In this document: piece after piece, positions 7,950 through 18,134 of the stretch
Layout of the letters: each line of letters opens with the position of its first letter
How positions within the stretch are numbered: the stretch's first letter is position 1
From: Hydrogenophaga aromaticivorans
GTDB lineage: Bacteria > Pseudomonadota > Gammaproteobacteria > Burkholderiales > Burkholderiaceae_C
Direction: 5' to 3'
Assembly (NCBI RefSeq): GCF_013387465.1
Contig: NZ_VYGV01000006.1
Coordinates: 529,638-593,637, forward strand
DNA length: 64,000 nt
Translations under genes and position numbers: made by a program
The notes under the pieces: model-generated
Seen by the model: only the letters and a program-made list of their open reading frames with translations
Told to the model about the DNA's origin: nothing
The model's database searches: none

Positions 7950-8422
7950 CGTGGCACATCCTCGTTGCGCAATACCGGTCGCCCGGAAGTAAACATGTAA
8001 ATGCCGACGGCGGTGGCAATTGGGTCGTCCGGCGTGTCGTGGTAAGCAGCGCCTCGGACGAACGCCAGTTCTGCAGTCAGCTTGTAGCAAACGGCCCCTC
8101 CCAGAATCGCACGCCCGGGCGTGGCGGGCTTGAGGTAGTCGATGCGCAAGTCCAGCGTGGCCATCGGCCGTATCTCCGGCAGCTTGACGAAAATCGCGAA
8201 TCCGAACGCTGCGTCGAGCAGCGCAGTGATCACGCCGCCATGCAAAACCCTGGTCTGCGGATCGCCCACCAGCGCTTCCTGATACTCGACCTTGAGCACG
8301 CACCAGTCGGTTCGCACCGCGTGCGGCAGGAGGCCCAGTTCGCGGTTATACGGAGACACATGGGCAAACTTCTGCCATCGCTTGGCGATTTCTTCTTCGT
8401 TGATGGTGTGTGTTTCTGTCAT
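7946..8422 (-). CDS. PaaI-type hot-dog thioesterase
   Basis: 158 residues. LHGGVITALLDAAFG (about residues 60-74) is the complete HGGxxxxxxD motif, with the catalytic acidic residue (Asp) that the downstream paralogue replaces with Glu. ATG 8422 overlaps the metallo-beta-lactamase-fold stop by four bases, and its own stop overlaps the next thioesterase. Three consecutive hydrolase genes (8419, 7946, 7515) are thus translationally coupled. The pairing of two small hot-dog proteins resembles other heteromeric hot-dog enzymes, but complex formation is inference. Confidence 0.85.
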   Translation of the reverse strand: MTETHTINEEEIAKRWQKFAHVSPYNRELGLLPHAVRTDWCVLKVEYQEALVGDPQTRVLHGGVITALLDAAFGFAIFVKLPEIRPMATLDLRIDYLKPATPGRAILGGAVCYKLTAELAFVRGAAYHDTPDDPIATAVGIYMFTSGRPVLRNEDVPR

Positions 8423-9486
8423 CTCGACATATCTCCAGACAAGGTGAGGGTGGGCTCTTCGCCGGCCGCCGTCACCGGATACCAGCGGGTCGCGGCTGGC
8501 GTTTCTTCATGGCGCACGTAGCCGGAGCGCTCCAGCCACAGCAGGTGCGCCAGGGTTTCGCCCATGGCCAGGTAAGCATGCAGCGGGTCGCTCTGCGCGC
8601 CATAAACGGCGTAGCCGAGTTCGGTGGCATTCATGCCCCCCGCGCCCAGGCGCGCCATGAACTTGCGCAACGCTTTTTGATGGTGCGCCACCAGTCCGTG
8701 CGCGCGCTTGACCCCGGCGTGGTAGACGTCGTGATGGGCCGGCAGCACGTGCTCGATATCCAGCGTGGCAATGGTGCGCAGGCTGTCCAGATAGCGCGGC
8801 AGCGGATCGGTTTCGCCATAGGGCCAGACGCCGATGTTGGGCGTGATGCGTTCGAGCAACTGGTCGCCCGTGAGCAGCAGCTTCAACTTGGGCGCATACA
8901 GGCAAATCTGTGCAATGCTGTGACCGCCCAGCACCAGCACCTCGAACACATGCTCGCCGATGCGCAGCGTCTGGCCGGCTTCGAGCGGCTCGACGCGCGC
9001 CGGCACGGCGCAGGCCATGTTGCTTTGCAAGACCCCGCCCACCACCTGTTGCGCATCCTCCGGCGCCACCCCATGGCGGCACATGAAGTCGATACAGTAG
9101 GCGCGGTCGTCGGCGCTGGGCACGTGCGTCTGCCCCGCCACCGTCCGTTCTTCCTCGCGCATCAGGATGGTAGCGCCGGTGCGCTCGTGCAGCCACACTG
9201 CCAGCCCGAGGTGGTCGGGGTGGTGGTGCGAGACGATGATGCGCGTCAGGCCGGCCGCTAGTGGTCCCTCCAGGGCGCGCAGCCACAGCGCACGGGCGGC
9301 TTCGCAGTCGGCACCCGTGTCGAATAGGCACCAACCCTCGCTTTCGCGAATTAGGTAGATGTTGACGTGGTCGATGCCATAGTCCACCGGCAGCGTGAAC
9401 ATCAGGATGCCGGGCAAGACCTCCTTCAGCGGCAGCTCGACCGGCTCTTCCATGACTGAAGTAGCTTGAGAGGTGCTCATGTTCAC
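8419..9486 (-). CDS. metallo-beta-lactamase-fold hydrolase
   Basis: 355 residues. The metal-binding SHHHPDHLG motif (His 87, His 88, Asp 91, His 92 region), GGHSIAQ, LTGDQLL and PAHHD supply a complete dinuclear metal site. After the MBL core there is a C-terminal helical extension of about 90 residues of the LACTB2-like type. Members hydrolyse thioesters such as hydroxyacylglutathione, lactones or nucleic acids; an acyl-CoA or other thioester substrate is the simplest guess here. The start is GTG 9486, overlapping the acyl-CoA dehydrogenase stop by four bases; ATG 9480 (two codons later) is the alternative, and neither has a strong ribosome-binding site. Confidence 0.8.
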   Translation of the reverse strand: MNMSTSQATSVMEEPVELPLKEVLPGILMFTLPVDYGIDHVNIYLIRESEGWCLFDTGADCEAARALWLRALEGPLAAGLTRIIVSHHHPDHLGLAVWLHERTGATILMREEERTVAGQTHVPSADDRAYCIDFMCRHGVAPEDAQQVVGGVLQSNMACAVPARVEPLEAGQTLRIGEHVFEVLVLGGHSIAQICLYAPKLKLLLTGDQLLERITPNIGVWPYGETDPLPRYLDSLRTIATLDIEHVLPAHHDVYHAGVKRAHGLVAHHQKALRKFMARLGAGGMNATELGYAVYGAQSDPLHAYLAMGETLAHLLWLERSGYVRHEETPAATRWYPVTAAGEEPTLTLSGDMSR

Positions 9487-10624
9487 AACCGTTTCGCCAC
9501 TTCTTCGAGCATGACCTCGGTGGCACCGCCACCGATGGCCTGGACACGGGCGTCGCGCACCATGCGCTCGATCGGCGTCTCGCGCATATAGCCAGCGCCA
9601 CCGTGGAACTGCTGACAGTCATAGACCACGTCGTTGAGCAGCTCGCCGCACAGCGCCTTGACCATCGACACTTCCTTGACGCACTCGCGCCCCTTCGCAT
9701 CGAGCCAGGCAGCGTGGTAAACCAACTGACGGGCCGCCTCGACCTGCGCTGCCCGCATGGCCAGGCGCTGGCGGATCGCCTGCTTGTCCCACAGCGTGGC
9801 GCCGAAGGCCTTGCGCTCGCGCACATAGGCCAGCGTCAGCTCGATCGCACGCGCGGCTTCGCCCATCATCTGCGCACCCAGCACCATGCGCTCGTTCTGG
9901 AAATTGCGCATGATCTGGTAGAAGCCCTTGTTCTCTTCGCCCAGCAGATTGGCGGCCGGGATGCGGCAGTCTTCGAACACCAGTTCGGCGGTGTCGCTGC
10001 ACAGCCAGCCGCTTTTCTTTAACGCGCGCCCGACTCGAAGGCCCGGCGTACCCTTCTCGACGATGAAGATCGAGATACCGCGCGAGCCCTTGGCCGTCGG
10101 GTCGGTCTTGGCGGCGACGAAGTACACGTCACCATGCACGCCGTTGGTGATGAACATCTTGCTGCCATTGATAACCCAGTGGTCTCCGTCGCGCACCGCG
10201 CGGGTGCGGATGCCAGCCACGTCAGAGCCTGCATCGGGCTCAGTGACCGCCACGGCACAGATCTTCTCGCCGCGCATGATGGCGGGCAGGTAGCGCGCGA
10301 GCTGCTCTGGCGTGCCAAAGTTGGCCAGGTGCGGCGAGGCCATGTCGGTGTGCACCATCACCGTCACGGCAAAGCCGCCGTACGTGGAGCGACCGAGTTC
10401 TTCGGCCAGGATCGCGCTGTACACCGTGTCAAGATTCGAGCCGCCGTATTGCTCGGCGTAACGCACGCCGAGGTAGCCGAGCTCACCCATTTTTCTCAGC
10501 ACCGCACGCGGCACCATGCCTTCCTCTTCCCAGGGCGCTGCCTGTGGCACCACCTCCTGCTCGACAAAGCGGCGCAGGTTGTCCCGGAACTGCCGGTGTT
10601 GCTCGTCAAAATAAATCGGCTCGT

Positions 10625-10628
<4 letters not shown>
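9483..10628 (-). CDS. acyl-CoA dehydrogenase (citronellyl/isovaleryl-CoA type)
   Basis: 381 residues with both acyl-CoA dehydrogenase signatures (AVTEPDAGSDV near 127-137, and FHGGAGYMRETPIERMVRD near the C-terminus). The C-terminus reads GGGATEVMLEEVAK, so the Glu of the usual YEGT motif is missing. A Glu in NERMVLG occupies the helix position where isovaleryl-CoA dehydrogenase carries its catalytic base, which suits branched acyl-CoAs. It follows carboxylase, hydratase and lyase genes, so by analogy with liu/atu clusters it should make the 2-enoyl-CoA that is carboxylated next. ATG 10628 overlaps the biotin carboxylase stop by four bases. Confidence 0.85.
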
Positions 10629-12652
<2,024 letters not shown>

Positions 12653-12689
12653 AGTCAATGTGTCTCTGTTGGGCGCCTTGCGCTCGACC

Positions 12690-13487
12690 TCAGGCCTGCC
12701 GCCACGCCGGCAGACGCTTGCCAAAGAAGGCGGCGATGCCGTCGCGCCCTTCTTCGGTTTCCCAGGCGTCGGCCAGTTTGTCGGCGGTGTAGATCATGTT
12801 GGTGGGCAGGTCGTGCGCCTGCACATAGGCCACCAGTTTCTTGGTGGCCGCCACCGCGCCGGGCGCGCACTGCAGCAGGTCGGCGAGTTCGCGTTCAATG
12901 GCAGCGTCGAGCTGATCGGCGGCCACCACTTCTGAGAGCAGGCCCAGGCGCTGCGCCTCTGCCGCGCCCATGCGGCGCGCCGTCAGGAAGGTGCGCCGGG
13001 CGTTGGCCTCGCCCATGCGCGCCACCACGTAGGGCGCAATATTGGCCGGCAGCAGGCCCAGGCGCACCTCGGTCAGCGAATAGACACCGGTATCGACCGC
13101 GATCGTGATGTCGCAGACCGAGATCATGCCGACGCCGCCGCCATACGCGGGGCCATTGATGCGGCCAATGACAGGCATAGGCAGCTCGTTCAGGGCGCGC
13201 AGCATGAGCGCCAGATCGCCGCTTTCGCCCACGCGCTCGGTCCGGCTCTTTTTCATGTTGTCCTGCATCCAGCCCAGGTCGCCGCCGGCGCAAAAGGTCT
13301 TGCCGGTGCCGGTGAGCACCACCGCGCGCACGCCCGGCGCTGCGGCCAGCCAATCGACGGCACGACGCAGCTCGCTGATCAGGGTGGCGTTGAGCGCGTT
13401 ATGAGTGTCGGGGCGGTTGAGCGTGAGGCGGGCCACGCCGCGCGCGTCGACGACCAGTTGCAGGGTCTCGTAGGTGGGGGTGTTCAT
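12690..13487 (-). CDS. crotonase, methylglutaconyl-CoA-hydratase-like (LiuC type)
   Basis: 265 residues. FCAGGDLGWMQ (oxyanion hole), GPAYGGGVGMISVCDI, and SLTEVRLGLLPANIAPYV (catalytic Glu plus the LLPA.I.PYV stretch) match the methylglutaconyl-CoA hydratase group closely. It should hydrate the carboxylated enoyl-CoA made by the flanking carboxylase (genes at 10625 and 13498) to a 3-hydroxy-3-alkylglutaryl-CoA, the substrate of the lyase at 15099. Start at ATG 13487; the longer frame includes no homologous residues. The stop lies 37 bases before the alpha-subunit start. Confidence 0.88.
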   Translation of the reverse strand: MNTPTYETLQLVVDARGVARLTLNRPDTHNALNATLISELRRAVDWLAAAPGVRAVVLTGTGKTFCAGGDLGWMQDNMKKSRTERVGESGDLALMLRALNELPMPVIGRINGPAYGGGVGMISVCDITIAVDTGVYSLTEVRLGLLPANIAPYVVARMGEANARRTFLTARRMGAAEAQRLGLLSEVVAADQLDAAIERELADLLQCAPGAVAATKKLVAYVQAHDLPTNMIYTADKLADAWETEEGRDGIAAFFGKRLPAWRQA

Positions 13488-13497
13488 AGAGGTTCTC

Positions 13498-15102
13498 TTA
13501 CATGCGGTAAACAGGGGTTGCCGTACTCGGCAACGCACGGCGCGCCGCCAGCGCCAGCGCCAGGCCCAGCACGTCGCGCGAGGCCGAGGGTTCGATCAGA
13601 CCGTCGTCCCACAGCCGGGAGGTGGCGTAATAGGGATCGCTCTGGCGCGCGTACTGCTCGCGTACCTTGCGTTCGATATCCAGCAGCCGCGCCTCATCAG
13701 CCGGGCCGCGCAGGTTAGAGCGCGCCAGCTCGACCATCACGTTGCTGGCAATGTCGGCGCTCATCGTGGCCACTCTGGCACTGGGCCAGGCGAACAGGAA
13801 TTCGGGCTCAAAGCCGCGGCCGCACATGCCGTAGTTGCCGGCGCCATAAGAGCCGCCAACCACCAACGTGAGCTTGGGCACGCGCGCGCAGGCCATGGCA
13901 TACACCATCTTGGCGCTGTGCTTGGCAATACCGCCACGCTCGGCCTCGGTGCCCACCATGAAGCCGGGAATGTTTTGCAGGAACAGCAGCGGCACGCCGC
14001 GCTGGTTGGCCAGTTCGATGAAATGCGCGCCCTTCAGGGCCGACTCGGCCAGCAGCGCGCCGTTGTTGGCGAGGATGGCGACCGGCTGGCCGTGGATCGC
14101 GCCAAAGCCGGTCACCAGCGTATCTCCCCACAACGGTTTGAACTCGTGGAAAGCGCTGCCGTCGAGCAGCCGCGCAATGATTTCGCGCGCGTCGTAGGGC
14201 TGTTTGGGGTCGACCGGTACGACGCCATCGAGCTCAATCGGGTCGTAACGTGGTGCGCTGGGCGGCAGCGGCGGCACCATGGGCGGCTCGGGCGGCAGGC
14301 TGGCGACGATCTGACGGAGCATGGCCAGCGCCTGATGCTCGTCCTCGGCCAGGTGGTCGCTGACACCGGAGACACGGCTGTGCATCTCCGCGCCGCCCAG
14401 GGTTTCGCCGTCGACCACTTCGTTGATCGCGATCTTGACGATGGACGGGCCACCCAGATGAATGCGTGCGTTACCGCGCACCATCACCACTTCGTCCGAC
14501 AGCGCGGGAATGTAGGCGCCGCCCGCGGTGCAGCCGCCGAACACGGCCGAGAGCTGCGGCAGGCCGGCCTGCGACATGCGGCACTGGCGGTGGAAGCTGT
14601 TGCCGAAGTGGTCCTTGTCGGGAAACACGCGGTCCTGCTCCGGCAGAAAGGCACCGCCGCAGTCCACCAGGTACAGGCAGGGCAGTCGCAGGCGCTCGGC
14701 GATTTCCTGCGCCCGCACGTGTTTCTTGACGGTTTCATGGAAGAACGAGCCGCCCTTGACGGTGGCGTCGTTGGCGATGAACATGCACGGCCGCCCGGCC
14801 ACCATGCCGACGCCGGTGACGATGCCCGCACCCGGCACCTCGTTGCCATACTGATCCCAGGCCGCCAGCGGCGAGAGTTCCAAGAAGGCGCTGCCGTCAT
14901 CGACGATGAAGTCGATGCGCTCGCGCACCAGCAGCTTGCCGCGCGCGTGGTGGCGCCCGATGTGCGCATCACGCCCGCCAGTGGCCACCCCGGACAGGCG
15001 TGTGCGCAAGGTCTCGACCTGGGTGCGGCCGTGCGCCAGCGCCTGGTGGTAGGAATCGCTGCGGGTGTCGATACGGCTTTCTAGGGATGTCATCTGTGTC
15101 AT
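13498..15102 (-). CDS. acyl-CoA carboxylase beta subunit (carboxyltransferase), module B
   Basis: 534 residues, two crotonase-like carboxyltransferase domains. VDCGGAFLP, GGCTAGGAYIPALSDE and GGSYGAGNYGMCGR are conserved CT features of the methylcrotonyl/geranyl-CoA group. The pocket segment between them, FYNQ in 3-methylcrotonyl-CoA carboxylases as I recall them, is FHRQ here, differing from the paralogues at 18135 (FNNQ) and 58414 (FRNQ). Substrate may therefore differ from 3-methylcrotonyl-CoA. ATG 15102 overlaps the lyase stop by four bases; an internal ATG at 15093 is possible. The frame extending upstream to 15666 is a shadow of the lyase. Confidence 0.9.
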   Translation of the reverse strand: MTQMTSLESRIDTRSDSYHQALAHGRTQVETLRTRLSGVATGGRDAHIGRHHARGKLLVRERIDFIVDDGSAFLELSPLAAWDQYGNEVPGAGIVTGVGMVAGRPCMFIANDATVKGGSFFHETVKKHVRAQEIAERLRLPCLYLVDCGGAFLPEQDRVFPDKDHFGNSFHRQCRMSQAGLPQLSAVFGGCTAGGAYIPALSDEVVMVRGNARIHLGGPSIVKIAINEVVDGETLGGAEMHSRVSGVSDHLAEDEHQALAMLRQIVASLPPEPPMVPPLPPSAPRYDPIELDGVVPVDPKQPYDAREIIARLLDGSAFHEFKPLWGDTLVTGFGAIHGQPVAILANNGALLAESALKGAHFIELANQRGVPLLFLQNIPGFMVGTEAERGGIAKHSAKMVYAMACARVPKLTLVVGGSYGAGNYGMCGRGFEPEFLFAWPSARVATMSADIASNVMVELARSNLRGPADEARLLDIERKVREQYARQSDPYYATSRLWDDGLIEPSASRDVLGLALALAARRALPSTATPVYRM

Positions 15103-16052
15103 CTTTTCGTTGCAGCGAGCGAGCCGCTGTGCATCACATGGCCTGACAGGGAGCGCCCGATGATGCGTTCGGCCAGCCGCGCCGCCTCGATCAGCGCCTC
15201 CAGGTCGATCCCGGCCTCGATGCCCAGTTCCTGGCACATGAAGACCATGTCTTCGGTGCAGATGTTGCCGGCCGCGCCACCGTGCGTGTGACCCGCGAAC
15301 GGACAACCGCCCAGACCGGCGACCGAACTGTCGAACAGCCGCACGCCCATTTGCAAGGCGGCATAAACGTTGGCACCGCCGACGCCGCGCGTGTCGTGCA
15401 GGTGCAGGCCCATCTGCGCCTGCGGCACGATCTCGCGCACCGCGCCGACGCGGCGCTTGATCTCCTCGGGATGGGCCCAGCCCATGGTGTCGGCCAGGTA
15501 GACCGCCGGCAGCGGCACACGCCGGTCGGCGCAGGCATCGACCAGCCAGCGCACCTGATCGGTCACGGCCGACAGCGGCACGGCACCACCGAGATTGCAG
15601 CCAAAGGCCGTGATCACGTAAGCCTTCTCCACCGGAATGCCCAGGGCGATGTAGCGGTCCAGCCAACCGAGCTGGCGTTCACGCATCTCGGCCACGCTGC
15701 AGTTGTTGTTGCGCTGCGAAAACGGCTCGGTGGTGTAGAACATCAGCTTGCCGTCCAGGTCCACCTGTTCGCAGGCACGCGCGCGCTCGAAACCGTTGTC
15801 GTTGAGCCAGAGCGCCGTGTAGCGGGTGCCAGGGCGCTTGGTGATGGCGGCAAACAGTTCGGATGCGTCGGCCATCTGCGGCACCGCGCGCGGACTGACG
15901 AAGGACGCCACCTGGATCTGCTTCAGGCCCGAGGCGCTCAAAGCATCAATCAGCGCGGCGCGATCAGCCAGTGGATAGGTTGTTGGCTCCATCTGGAAGC
16001 CCTCGCGCGGGCCCTCCTCATGGAACTCGACGGAGGTAGGTAAGTTGCTCAT
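15099..16052 (-). CDS. HMG-CoA-lyase-family enzyme with altered active-site motif
   Basis: 317 residues, TIM-barrel DRE-family lyase. The metal-binding His pair (HLHDT, His 217 and His 219) and the C-terminal GLGGCPFA (Cys 250) with GAAGNICTEDMV are intact. The signature after the first strand, normally GPRDGLQNE, reads GPREGFQME (residues 14-22), changing the metal-binding Asp to Glu 17 and the following residues. Role: aldol-type cleavage of a 3-hydroxy-3-alkylglutaryl-CoA to acetyl-CoA plus a 3-oxo acid; the variant signature suggests a substrate other than plain HMG-CoA. ATG 16052 has GGAG nine bases upstream; ATG 16061 sits directly on that site. Confidence 0.88.
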   Translation of the reverse strand: MSNLPTSVEFHEEGPREGFQMEPTTYPLADRAALIDALSASGLKQIQVASFVSPRAVPQMADASELFAAITKRPGTRYTALWLNDNGFERARACEQVDLDGKLMFYTTEPFSQRNNNCSVAEMRERQLGWLDRYIALGIPVEKAYVITAFGCNLGGAVPLSAVTDQVRWLVDACADRRVPLPAVYLADTMGWAHPEEIKRRVGAVREIVPQAQMGLHLHDTRGVGGANVYAALQMGVRLFDSSVAGLGGCPFAGHTHGGAAGNICTEDMVFMCQELGIEAGIDLEALIEAARLAERIIGRSLSGHVMHSGSLAATKR

Positions 16053-16070
16053 TGCTAACATCTCCTTTGA

Positions 16071-18068
16071 TCAAACCGGACTGACTTCGGCCAGCACCTG
16101 GTGGCGCTCGACCATGTCGCCGACCCGGCAGCGCAGGCCGCTCAGGCTGCCGTCGAACGGCGCCGTGACGTGCAATTCCATCTTCATCGATTCGAGCACG
16201 ATCACGGTCTGGCCGAGGACAACCGTCTCGCCGACCGCGGCCTTGACTGCCACCACCTTGCCCATCATCGGCGCGCCCAGCTGGCCGCTGGCGGCGGCGT
16301 CACCGGCGTCTCCGCCCAGATAGGGTTGCGCCGTGAACACGCTGCTGCCCAGCGCGCTGGCCAGTTCCACTTGCCCCGCGTCGCCCCGGATCGTCAGCTC
16401 CAGCGCCCGCCCGCCGCACTGCAACAGGGAGCGCCCAGCCGCGAGTGACTGCAGCGCAGCGCTGACCTGCTGCTCGCCTATGACCAGCACACTGCTGCCC
16501 TGGTCATCGCGCATCGAAAACCGCACGGGCCACTCCGCCGCGCCGGCCTTCAAAACCAGTGTCGGCTGGGGTGCGGCCTGAATCGGCCCACTGCGCAGGC
16601 GCCAGCCCGTGAAACCGTCCCCCAGGGTCCAGCAGCCCAGCGCGGGCGACTCGGCACGCCGTTGCGTCAGCCAGTGCAGCGCGGCCGCAGCCAGGTGCTC
16701 CAGCGGCGGCGCGGTGGGCGCCACCACGCCGCGCTGCGCGTGGCGCTCGTCGATCAGTCGGGTGTGAAAGGTGGCATCGCGGGTCTCCGGCCATTCCAGC
16801 AGTTCATGCAGGAATGCCAGGTTGGTGACCAGGCCGATCACCGTGCTTTCGCGCAATCCGGCCACCAGCGCCCGGCGCGCCGACTCGCGGTCGGCACCAT
16901 GGGCGATGAGCTTGGCGATCATCGAGTCGTAGTGCGGCGAGATTTCGTCGCCGCTGTCCACCCCGGACTCGATGCGCACGCCAGCACGCGAAAAATCGAC
17001 CACCTGCAGCTGCCCGGTGGCCGGCAAAAAGCCCGCGGCGGCGTCTTCCGCGCACAGCCTGGCCTCGAAGGCGTGGCCGGTGCACTGCACGTCGGTTTGC
17101 GCCAGCGGCAAGGTGCCGGTGGCGGCAATGCGCAATTGCAGCTCGACCAGATCGAGGCCGGTGACTTCTTCGGTCACCGGGTGTTCGACCTGCAGGCGCG
17201 GATTGACTTCCAGGAAATAATGTTCCTCGCCCGTGACGACAAACTCCACCGTGCCCAGGCCGCGGTAGTTCACGCCAGAAGCCAGCTTGACCGCGTCGGC
17301 CAGGATGGCCGCGCGTAGGCGCGGGCTGAGACCGCTGGACGGCGCTTCTTCGATCACTTTTTGGTGGCGCCGCTGCAAGGTGCACTCGCGCTCGAACAGG
17401 TGGATGGCGTGGCCCTGGCCATCACCGGCCACCTGCACCTCCAGGTGGCGCACCTGCGGCAGGTAGCGCTCGACGATCAGTTCGCCGTTGCCGAAGGCTT
17501 TTTCGGCCTCGCGCATGGCGCTCTCGATGCGCCCTTCCAGGCCGTCCAGCGTGTCGACCACCGCCATGCCGCGGCCACCGCCACCCGCCACGGCCTTGAG
17601 CAGCACGGGCAGCTTCATACCGCGCACCAGATTCAACACCTCGGCTGGGTCGGTCATGCCGCTTTCGCTGCCGGGAATGACCGGCACGCCGAGGCGGGCT
17701 GCCTCGCGCTTGGCATTGGCTTTGCCGCCAACGCGCTCGATGGTCTCGGCCCGAGGGCCGATGAAGGTCAAGCCAGCCGCATCCAGTGCGCGCACAAAGG
17801 CCGGGTTCTCCGAGACAAAACCATAGCCCGGATGAACGGCGTCTGCGCCGACGCGCCGGGCCGCCGCGATGATGGCATCGATGTTCAGATAACTCTCGCT
17901 GGGCGCTGCACCCCCGAGTTCGACCGATTCACCGATCTCACGCACATGGCGGGCAAACCGGTCGGCACTGGAGTGCACGGTGGCCACTTCCAGGCCGAGC
18001 TTGCGGCAGGTGCGGGCAATGCGGCAGGCGATCTCGCCGCGGTTGGCAATGAGGACTTTCTTAAGCAT
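16071..18068 (-). CDS. acyl-CoA carboxylase alpha subunit (BC-BCCP fusion), module A
   Basis: 665 residues with VLIANRGEIACRIARTC, ATP-grasp loop KAVAGGGGRGMAV, FERECTLQRRHQKVIEEAP, and a C-terminal biotinyl domain with ESMKME (biotin Lys about 629). Same architecture as the alpha subunit at 10625, but the biotin motif (ESMKM rather than EAMKM) and the linker differ, so this is an older paralogue and not a recent duplicate. It partners the carboxyltransferase encoded immediately upstream at 18135. GGAG lies six bases before ATG 18068; the TTG at 18074 has none. It sits 18 bases before the lyase start. Confidence 0.9.
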   Translation of the reverse strand: MLKKVLIANRGEIACRIARTCRKLGLEVATVHSSADRFARHVREIGESVELGGAAPSESYLNIDAIIAAARRVGADAVHPGYGFVSENPAFVRALDAAGLTFIGPRAETIERVGGKANAKREAARLGVPVIPGSESGMTDPAEVLNLVRGMKLPVLLKAVAGGGGRGMAVVDTLDGLEGRIESAMREAEKAFGNGELIVERYLPQVRHLEVQVAGDGQGHAIHLFERECTLQRRHQKVIEEAPSSGLSPRLRAAILADAVKLASGVNYRGLGTVEFVVTGEEHYFLEVNPRLQVEHPVTEEVTGLDLVELQLRIAATGTLPLAQTDVQCTGHAFEARLCAEDAAAGFLPATGQLQVVDFSRAGVRIESGVDSGDEISPHYDSMIAKLIAHGADRESARRALVAGLRESTVIGLVTNLAFLHELLEWPETRDATFHTRLIDERHAQRGVVAPTAPPLEHLAAAALHWLTQRRAESPALGCWTLGDGFTGWRLRSGPIQAAPQPTLVLKAGAAEWPVRFSMRDDQGSSVLVIGEQQVSAALQSLAAGRSLLQCGGRALELTIRGDAGQVELASALGSSVFTAQPYLGGDAGDAAASGQLGAPMMGKVVAVKAAVGETVVLGQTVIVLESMKMELHVTAPFDGSLSGLRCRVGDMVERHQVLAEVSPV

Positions 18069-18134
18069 GCCCAACTCCTGCGGCGAAGTGGGTCATCAAG
18101 ACGGTGTGGATGCGTTGCATGGCTGGCGTCCTGG

